Assembly: GCA_029168955.1 (NCBI GenBank)
Contig: JAPDOI010001426.1
Location: forward strand, 1-64,000
Source of the DNA: Aplectana chamaeleonis
Lineage: Eukaryota > Nematoda > Chromadorea > Rhabditida > Cosmocercidae
Length of the DNA: 64,000 bases
Reading direction: 5' to 3'
The notes under the pieces were generated by a model. The model did not search any database. It worked only from the letters and a program-made list of their open reading frames with translations, and was not told the origin of the DNA. The position numbers and the translations under genes are program-made. Below, one piece after another: positions 57,250 to 64,000 of this stretch. Positions within the stretch are counted from its first letter, which is position 1. Each line of letters begins with the position of its first letter.

Positions 57250-57360
57250 CTTCCTAGGCCTTCGTCATTTGATTGTATGCCTGAATGTTTACAGTTGGCT
57301 CTGAAGAAGAGGCGTTAAAAACCTCGAAACGTTGCCTGAATAAAGCGCAAGAAAACAGAG
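57250..57360 (+). other. Penelope-like 3' untranslated end
   Basis: CTGAAGAAGAGGCGTTAAAA followed by CCTCGAAACGTTGCCTGAAT is the kind of GAAG...CGAAACG sequence found after the ORF of many Penelope-type elements (recalled, not searched). It sits 300 bp after the endonuclease remnant. Confidence 0.45.
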
Positions 57361-58140
57361 CTTAAATTATCTCTACATTCGACACGATATTACGGCGTAT
57401 TGTATATACCAATCGGTAGGTAGATGTTCCAGAATTACATAGCTGTTACTTCCTGTTGCTCTAGGAGGGTTCCTTCTGAGTCCGAATGAGTAAGTTTACA
57501 TTGGCTTTTTCGGACTTTTGGATGGGTCACGGGTTTCATGCGGCATATATAACGTCACTCACTCAACCTTTCGTGCTTTCTCGAAATCGAAAAAATCGTG
57601 ATCAGGGCTCCAAATGTCCCTGTGGCGAATTTGTTAAACTCACGTGCGTTTGGGGAGTATTATGGCTCCTGTACGGCTGCTTCTGCGGAGTATTTTGGCT
57701 CGCTGGAAGAGTTATTCGGCGAGTGGCAACGCGGTGTGTGCGACAGTAAGTAGAATGCTGTACAACATAGGCGTGGCCTCTTATTATTGGCGAGGACGCG
57801 CCCAACATTTGTTGGGTTATTACAAGAGTCTTCGATAGGAACATAAAGTATAATTACCAGCACCATAAGCGGCAAGATGACAGTGATGCCAACCAGGATT
57901 ACTATACACTACGAACCACTTCTGGCGGTTCTGGTAGATCACCAGAACAGTCCCCACAGGCGATATTCTAGTCGAATTTGAGTTTTTAAAACACGTAATC
58001 TGTCGAAGGGGGGGGGGGAACGAAAGGAAAACTCAGATCCATGTCTAGCACCCAGAAATAGACCCTGTATGATATTGAGAAGATGTGAGCCTATCATACA
58101 AAGGAAACGAAAATGAAGGACTCTCTTCTTCTTCTTCTTT
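57361..58140. other. Spacer, no gene recognised
   Basis: Short frames (57486-57749 plus, 57602-57844 minus) lack motifs. GGGGGGGGGG at 58009-58018 and TTCTTCTTCTTC at about 58126-58139 are simple repeats. Confidence 0.3.
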
Positions 58141-58149
58141 GCAGCCACA

Positions 58150-58684
58150 TAGAGGGTTTTGTCATAGGCGGAGGAACTGGGCGACCAGTAGTGGATTCGT
58201 CCATAGGTCCATTGGTGTCAGCGTGGTAGGTCTCTCCGGACAATTAAATAAATGTGCCGTATCATGGCCGACGGTAACGCAGTCCGGGCACACATCAGAT
58301 TTGCTGCTGCCAATCTTGCTGACATAAGACATTAGCATTGTAGAGTGACCACAGCGTAATGATGCGAGCGTGCATCTCGCCCTTCTTCCGAGTTGAGACT
58401 CTGAGGTGCAGATGGGGGCGGTATATCTCCCAGTATAGGATTTATGGCCGCCTTGTTAAGATGACACCGTACGAACTTCTGATGTGCTCCTCGCGCAAAA
58501 GACGGAGTCGTTCTTGCTGTGAGTCGTGCCATCTTTGCAAATTGACTTTGTTTGGAGCATCGGCGAATGGCTTCCTTATACTTCTCTCTCTCACGGGGTT
58601 TAGCACTCTCCACGACGGGTGATTTGGTTGCTTTATAATGTTAATGCGGAGTTGCTGGGCCTGGAGCTGACAGTGCTCCTTCAC
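58150..58684 (-). pseudogene. C-terminal region and Cys/His tail of the non-LTR element
   Basis: Basic frames at 58684-58332 lead, after shifts, to a tail near 58300-58150 with CPDCVTVGHDTAHLFNCP then LTPMDLW. This CxxC...H...C knuckle closes many Jockey/Ingi-group proteins and probably binds nucleic acid. An RNase H domain is not clearly readable here. Confidence 0.65.
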
Positions 58685-58687
58685 TGG

Positions 58688-60447
58688 TTATAGACGGGTC
58701 TCAGCATGCAGGTGCTCGATTGGGGAACTCCTTGCACATCCGGTGGCGATACGGAGAGCAGCATTTTGTACTCGTTGCATCTTTGCCCAGGAGGATTCTG
58801 AGACGAGATGCTGCCAAACCGGTGCGGCGTACTCCAGGGCGGGCTGAAGAATTGCCTTATACGTTCTGAGTATGGTCTCCTTGCTGCTACTCCACAAAGT
58901 GCCGCCCAGGGCCCTGAGAACGTTGAGCTTAGCCTTAACGACTGCCTGCTTCTGCTCGGTATTCTTATGAAACTTGAGTGACGGATCGAGCACAAGACCG
59001 AGCAGCTTTGGAAAGCGAGCAGCAGGCAATCGGGCTCCGTCCCACACGACATCCGGATGAGCGGTGTGCTCGGATGGGTCCTTCGTGCGAACGGACACTA
59101 ACGACTTGGCTGCAGAGATCCTTAGCATCTTGCGGTGCAAAAACCTCTTCAGTCTGATCAGGTACTCGTTGATCTTATTGGCGGCCACCCGTAACTCCGG
59201 ATTGTTATGTCATCAGCATACGCGACGACCTTGATGTCCTGTGGAGGCTCAGGCATATCTTCGAGATACAGACTGAAGAGGGCTGGCGATAGAACCTCGC
59301 CCCGAGGGACTCCAGCTGCCATAGGAATACTGTTGGAGACATGGTTCTGAAACATGACTCTTGCCCGCCGACCTTTAATAAAGGCCGATAACCAGCGCTT
59401 CTGCCAAGATGGTATTGACGACTCCAGTATGTTGCTTGACAGGACTCCAAGGTTAACCATATCAAATGCCTTGGTGAGATCCAACGCAACAGCTACAGTT
59501 CTCAATGGCTTGTTAAAGTTGAACCCGTCGATAGCATAACTGGTAATTTCTAGCAACGCCGTAGTTGTGGAATGAAGCCTTCTGAACCCATGTTGAAACA
59601 ACTGCTTCTCGTTGTGCTCCGCTAGATCCTTAACAATGAGCTTTTTGGCCACCTTCGCGAAAGGTGACATCAAGCTAATAGGACGATATCCCTTTATTGA
59701 TGACTGAGGTTTGCCAGGCTTGGGTAACGGGATGACGTTGGCTGTCTTCCAGTTTTGCGGAATAGTGCAAGAGCTGAACGAGGGATTAATCATATCAACG
59801 ATGAGCGGAAGGATCTCAGTTGGGAGTTTCTTCAGTACAGCAGGACAAATGCCGTCCGGACCGACAGCTTTAGAGTTCCGCATGTCTTTTATAACCTTCT
59901 CTACTTGCGCCACAGTGTACGCTTCGGCCGTGCTCATGAGCGGGAGGCGGCACAGCTCTCTTACTGTCACTCTATTTTGCGGACCTCGCCTTGTACTCGT
60001 GACAAAGAAACTTTTACCGAGAGAGTAGGCGGCTTTCTTTCCTGACTTGAAACCGTTATTACCGAACTCAATAGTGGAGATGGTGGCTGGCAAGCTCTTT
60101 CCCGATAGTTTCCGAAGCACCTTCCAAGTAGCTCCACTGTCCGTCTTGAAATTCAACTGTTCTGTGAATTTTTCCCACTGTTCTTTCTTGTGCTGGTCGA
60201 GATCTTTTCTGATCTCACCATCCAGCTGAGTTACGACAGGGTCTAGATGGTCAACTGCTCTTCTGGCATCTCTAGTCCTGATTTTCTGAAGAATTTCTCT
60301 GGTGACGTTTGGATAGAACGTCTTAACTCGGCCAACAGGAATAGCCGCCTTCATGGCCCTGCGAATTGCATCAGATAAGTGATGCTCCTTCTGGTGCACA
60401 TTGCCATTCCACGGGTAATCAGCCGCCAGGGCGTAGCGCCACCTCAC
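58688..60447 (-). pseudogene. Reverse transcriptase of the non-LTR element
   Basis: The 429-codon frame (59158-60447) contains KAVGPDGICPAVLKKLP, KGYRPISLMSPFAKVAKK, QHGFRRLHSTTTAL, ALDLTKAFDMVN (motif A), GVPRGEVLSPALFSLYLED (motif B) and AYADDITI (motif C with intact YADD near residue 410). A frameshift right after YADD hands over to a 166-codon frame (58688-59188) with the thumb (ISAAKSLVSVRTKD) and AILQPALEYAAPVWQHL. The active-site residues are all present. Confidence 0.93.
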
Positions 60448-61245
60448 TGAACAGGCACCAGTCTGCTTGGCCTAAATTGAGATAAGAACGTTGACGAACA
60501 CCAGAATAAGGAGCAAGAGAGTTTGAGAGGATCGATGTGCTCAAAGACGGGAACATGATCACCAGACAATGTTGTTGAGGTAGACCATGAGCAAGCGTTG
60601 GAAAGGTTGGAAGAGACAAGAGCTATGTCTGGGTTAGGAAGATCGGCCGTTGGCAGGGAGACGAGTGGGCCGATCATCGTTTAAGATGACCAGATCGCAC
60701 TCCTCAGCCCATTCTTCGACATCTTCTCCTCTAGCATCAGAACCAAGGGACGGGCAGAAGGTGTGGGCATCAAAGTCGCCCGCGAAAACAACTGATGATG
60801 AGAGGGAATAATCGTTGAGTTGTTTGAGAAGAGGAATGGGATTGTAGGAGGAGGTGCATGAGGTGGTAGTGGGAATAGAGATGTTGAACAGAGAAAGGGG
60901 AGTTTTAAGGGGGAGATGGATTGAAAGGTACTCGAGAGTACCATCCGTGGGGGTGTTTGGTATGAGGTGGGACGGGAGAGAGGATAAAACAAAGGTTGAA
61001 ACTCCTCCGCCAAGAGCTGCCCTTGGTGCATGGAAGGCAGTGTAGCCCGGGATACTAGGATGAGGATAGATAGGGGATGGAGAGAGCTTGGTTCCTCGAA
61101 CCATGATCACGTCTGGATGGTAAGTACGTGCGAAGAGAGAGCTCAGAAAGTTTGGCACGAAGGCCGTTGAGATTGATATGTACAATGGAAAGGGGGCGAT
61201 TTGAGGAAGAGGAATCAGAGTTGGTAGGTGAAGAGCATAAAACAC
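60444..61245 (-). pseudogene. Endonuclease domain of the non-LTR element
   Basis: Frames read HPDVIMVRGTKLSPSPI (usual DVI-LQET-L; here Q-E are replaced by R-G, removing the catalytic glutamate), GGGVSTFVLSSL, VVFAGDFDAHTF (usual GDFNAH; N changed to D), then, in another frame, PDIALVSSNLSN and LSGDHVPVF (usual S-DH-P). The fold is recognisable, but two key active-site residues are substituted in addition to frameshifts. Confidence 0.85.
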
Positions 61246-61558
61246 AGCGAAAAGCAGAGTTATGATGCTTCACAGAGCTGAGACACGAACAGGAGAGATG
61301 CACCCACGTTTGGCATCCGAAGCACTGGACGCTGGTATGTCTCCAGTTAACATAATTGCCACACGTGGCGCATAGAAACTTCTGAGCGGGTCCAGGATTC
61401 CTATCCACGCCGGCCCTTAGCAGGAGAATCCGAAGGAGAGACGCGGCCGACCAGCACCTCTCCCATGACAAAAACCCTCTTCGCGGAGGGGGTGACGTCG
61501 GTTTGCATAGAGGTGATCTTTCTTTCCTCCACACTGCCACGGCGTGAACGTACGACAT
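61055..61558 (-). pseudogene. N-terminal leader, 2A-like motif and PHD-like finger
   Basis: From the ATG at 61558, residues 41-57 read LLRILLLRAGVDRNPGP, a hydrophobic run ending in an NPGP motif like the 2A ribosome-skipping sites in some non-LTR elements. It differs from the usual D-V/I-E-x-NPGP by having G and D at the acidic positions. Next, about residues 60-105, CATCGNYVNW, VQCFGCQTWVHLSC and FRCVLC give the C4HC3 spacing of a PHD finger. The endonuclease start (IVHINLNGLRAKL) follows before the frame is lost. Confidence 0.75.
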
Positions 61559-61627
61559 CTCGGCAGCAAGGACTCTCTATCGCGGCGACCCCGTCGCACC
61601 CACGACCGCGCATTTCCCTGACCACGA

Positions 61628-62040
61628 CCACGTACTTTCCGTGACCAGCGATGAGGACCAGGGATGAGTGGAATAAGAATATGAAATTTCGGAAATCGAT
61701 TTTCGGAACAGAAATTTTTCTCGGGTTTCGGAAATCGGGCGCGAAACGCCTGAAAATGCGCGAAATTGCGGTTTTCGGAACGCGAAACGCGGAATATTTC
61801 AGAAATCATCTAATGTTTTCTTACGTCCCAGAAGACCCGATATTTTCGCGTTCCGCGGCGTTTTCTGCGGTTTTCGGAATGCGGAACGCGGAATGCCAAA
61901 AATGCGCGAAACTTCGGGTTTCGGAACGCGAAACGCGGAACTCCGCTCATCCCTGATGAGGACGTTGCATATCAGGCATATCGATTTTTTGGTCGATATT
62001 GATGGCAAACATTGCATCGCTTCGCTGGAGGTATCCCAGC
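61628..62040. mobile_element. MITE family A, copy 5, split by a hAT MITE
   Basis: Left part CGTACTTTCCGTGACCAGCG and right part GCATATCAGGCATATCGATT join across the 61659-61955 insertion into the family A order seen at 40881-41004. Confidence 0.6.
61659..61955. mobile_element. hAT MITE, 297 bp, perfect 8-bp TSD
   Basis: The ends CAGGGATGAGTGGAAT and, reversed, CAGGGATGAGCGGAGT match. The flanks ATGAGGAC are identical (61651-61658 and 61956-61963). The interior is repeats of TTTCGGAACGCGAAACGCGG. Confidence 0.92.
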
Positions 62041-62189
62041 TTGTAGGGAACCATTCACTTGATTCAAACAGAATCGTGATGTTTTCTCTCGTTTTTGACT
62101 TGCCCTGTGGCGTAGCAGGTCTTGAAAATGTCCCATTACTGCTACATCATTAATCCAGAGACCCAAAAAACCATTTATTGGAAGTCTAA

Positions 62190-62264
62190 GGCGCTATTCA
62201 TACTACTCAACGCCAGCGCGGTACGCGGGTGCCGCGCTGGCGTGGCGTTTGTGTATGAATGGCC
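62190..62264. repeat. 75-bp GC-rich hairpin
   Basis: GCTATTCATAC, then CAACGCCAGCGCGG, mirrors CCGCGCTGGCG, then GTGTATGAATGGCC. Probably a very small MITE. Confidence 0.6.
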
Positions 62265-62501
62265 TGTTACGTCGGAGGGACGGGTCGATATAGTCGAGAG
62301 ACGATATGTTAGACGATTTATTAGACCACAACGTAGAACAGAGAAGAATTCGAAACTAAGCAAATAGGTCGCCTTTTATAGCGCCAAGGTACAAAGTACA
62401 TGTCATTGATCAGTGTCAGTGCATGCAGTCAAGGAGATCAAATCGATACAACACTTCCCTTTTTTAAATAAAAAAAAAACATATAGTATAACAGAAAACG
62501 A
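62265..62501. other. Possible 3' LTR region of Gypsy element B
   Basis: It follows the end of the Gypsy reading frame on the minus strand. Features are GATATAGTCGAGAGACGATA and an A-rich run near 62461. The matching 5' LTR would be outside the window, so this cannot be confirmed. Confidence 0.3.
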
Positions 62502-63948
62502 TCAAATTCTATAGGTCTTCTGGTTGGGATCCATGTCGAGACGTGTAGTTGATTTCCTTGATCGGGTAGATCTTCGTGGCTGCATGGCGTCAGGATGAGG
62601 CGGAGTAGTCGATACCGGTACCATCGATTCCATTGTGTCATCACCATTTCGAGCAGCAGTTGGATGATGAGGTGATGTTGGCCGTTCCAAGTCGAACATC
62701 TCGAATAACGTGTTTATATCTCTTTGCCGTTCACATACCACGGATGGCAAACGAATCCTGAGTTGGTTGCTGTGCCTGGTCCATAGAGTTCGCGCAAGCA
62801 TTTTAGTCTGATGGATGGACGAGGCTGCGATGGTAGATCACCCCGCGCGAATCGAAACCCCATTCTCCATTGAGGCCGCCAACTCCGCACGGCCAGCCGC
62901 CTGGTCCATGCGTCAGACTAAAATGAAAACGGAAACCATACTTCGTTTCCAACGGCAACCTTGTAGAGAACGTGTCCGATACGTTGAAGAACAGTGCCAC
63001 TGATCCATTCCGGTTTCTTTCCATAATTTCGTGCGAAAACCGGGTCTGCAACGTTGAAGGTGCGGCGTTTAGTGCCGTGGTGATTATTGAGCTGGAGCTC
63101 CATAGATTCGTCCACCAATCCTCCTCGTTTGTCTGATGGTTTCAGCAAGGATAGAGTTGTGCGGATTTTTCGTCCCATGAAGATTTCCGCTGGTGTTTTT
63201 GAATCATGCAGAGTGGGGCACGGAGTCGAGCGGTAGGTAAGCAGGAACTTTTCCAGTATTTCGGAGAGCGTTCCTTCTCCTTTGAGCTTGGAAATTGTCC
63301 GTTTGAAAGTGTCTACGAACCTTTCAGCTTGTCCATTGGATTGGGGATGATACGGCGGCGAGAAAATGTGCCGGATTCCATTTTCTGAGCAAAAATCCTT
63401 GAAATCAGTAGAGGCGAATTGACTGCCGTTGTCGGATACGAGCGTTTCGGGCATCCCGTATCTTGCGAATACCTTTCGTAGAATAGCGATCGTGGCTCTG
63501 GTGGTTGTTCTATCCGTTTGGAAAATTTCAGGCCATTTTGAGAAGGCATCGACAATTACCAAGAAGTAGGTGCCTTCATAAGGTCCGGCGTAATCGATGT
63601 GAATTCTGGCCCACGGTTTCTCGGGAAGTGGCCAGGATGCAAGCGTTGTCTTGACCGGATGTTTAGCGACAGATGCACATTTTAGGCAGCGTTTGACCAT
63701 GTTTTCGACGTCTTTATCGATTCCTGGCCAATAGACGTAACTTCTTGCAAGGGCCTTCATTCGTACGATTCCAGGGTGTCCACTGTGAAGCTGTTTAAGC
63801 ACTCGCTGTTGAAGAATTTCAGGGATGACCACGCGTTCTGCAAGTAGTATACATCCGTCTTGAGTGGAGAGGGAATCACGTCGATTGTAGAAACATTGCA
63901 TTTTTTGCGTTTTTCACTATCTTGGGCCATCTTCCTTGAACGTAACAT
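62502..63948 (-). pseudogene. Gypsy-type integrase (element B), continues past the window edge
   Basis: The 327-codon frame (62918-63901) gives the HHCC finger (HSGHPGIVRMKALARSYVYW, CLKCA) and the DDE core: HIDYAGPYEGTYFLVIVD (first D), LVSDNGSQF (second D), HPQSNGQAERFVDTFK (E). A C-terminal segment (GTVLQRIGHVLYKVAVG) follows. A 150-bp insertion then breaks the frame, which resumes at 62801 as WTRHSNQLRIRLP and ends with RRSTRSRKSTTRLDMD. All three catalytic residues are present. The upstream RT side lies beyond 64000. Confidence 0.9.
62786..62935. mobile_element. 150-bp insertion in Gypsy B integrase, 5-bp TSD
   Basis: The flanks CCATA are identical (62781-62785 and 62936-62940). Near both ends ATTTTAGTCTGA and TCAGACTAAAAT are inverted. 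Removing it rejoins the frame as N-E-V-W-T-R-H-S-N-Q. The outermost 11-14 bp differ between the ends. Confidence 0.75.
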
Positions 63949-64000
63949 TTAACAAGCTGGAGGAATCGATCACTCATAGTCGAATCCCTTATTTCATCAG

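Larger units (their letters stand above)
58150..61558 (-). mobile_element. Jockey/Ingi-like non-LTR retrotransposon, nearly full length
   Basis: The minus strand carries, in order, a leader with a 2A-like motif, a PHD-like finger, an apurinic-type endonuclease, RT and a C-terminal Cys/His tail: a single-ORF non-LTR layout. Frames shift at about 61240, 60640, 60445, 59170 and 58680, so the copy is inactive but recent enough to read. A second tail is at 16740-17000. A hAT MITE lies just upstream at 61659. Confidence 0.88.

Overview
The window comes from a nematode nuclear genome. The deciding evidence is an exact 22-of-22 match to the conserved nematode spliced leader SL1 exon at 43271-43292, followed at once by a GT splice donor. 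The mix of relics (a GIY-YIG Penelope-like element, CR1-like, Jockey/Ingi-like and Gypsy elements, and dense MITE clutter) fits a repeat-rich clade V worm, perhaps strongylid or hookworm-like. That finer placement is inference from remembered family likeness. I found no convincing single-copy host gene: the window is a graveyard of nested mobile elements and satellites.

Left part (1-17000): a decayed ORF1p-like remnant; a GC-rich Harbinger-like MITE; a minisatellite of about 4 kb (42-bp unit, about 95 copies) whose right edge carries a 495-bp duplicated block with a TATA-bearing TIR element; a 0.69-kb foldback; and a 3.7-kb unit in which two LTR-like direct repeats, with a polypurine tract, enclose a frameshifted SF1 (UPF1-like) helicase gene.

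Middle (17000-34000): a nearly readable Penelope-like element (RT plus GIY-YIG); an LTR-retroelement relic whose protease overlaps a membrane-spanning ORF; a large imperfect inverted duplication (arms 22899-26295 and 27209-29309) that mirrors CR1-like RT, an endonuclease fragment and the tail of a Gypsy element; then that Gypsy element itself, 5'-truncated and carrying a 144-bp TA-flanked MITE inside its integrase.

Right-middle (34000-51000): several MITE families. Two inverted copies (2.07 and 2.61 kb) and one short copy (338 bp) of one TIR family have 8-bp target duplications. Comparing the two long copies gives empty and filled sites for three later insertions, one of which is a composite element that brought in the SL1 sequence.

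Right end (51000-64000): a 5.05-kb hAT-type element (perfect TSD TGCGATAG) holding a 1.65-kb palindrome of two mariner-like copies; a second Penelope-type GIY-YIG remnant; a Jockey/Ingi-like non-LTR element with a 2A-like motif, PHD-like finger, endonuclease, RT and C-terminal Cys/His tail; a hAT MITE; and the integrase of a second Gypsy element that runs off the window edge.
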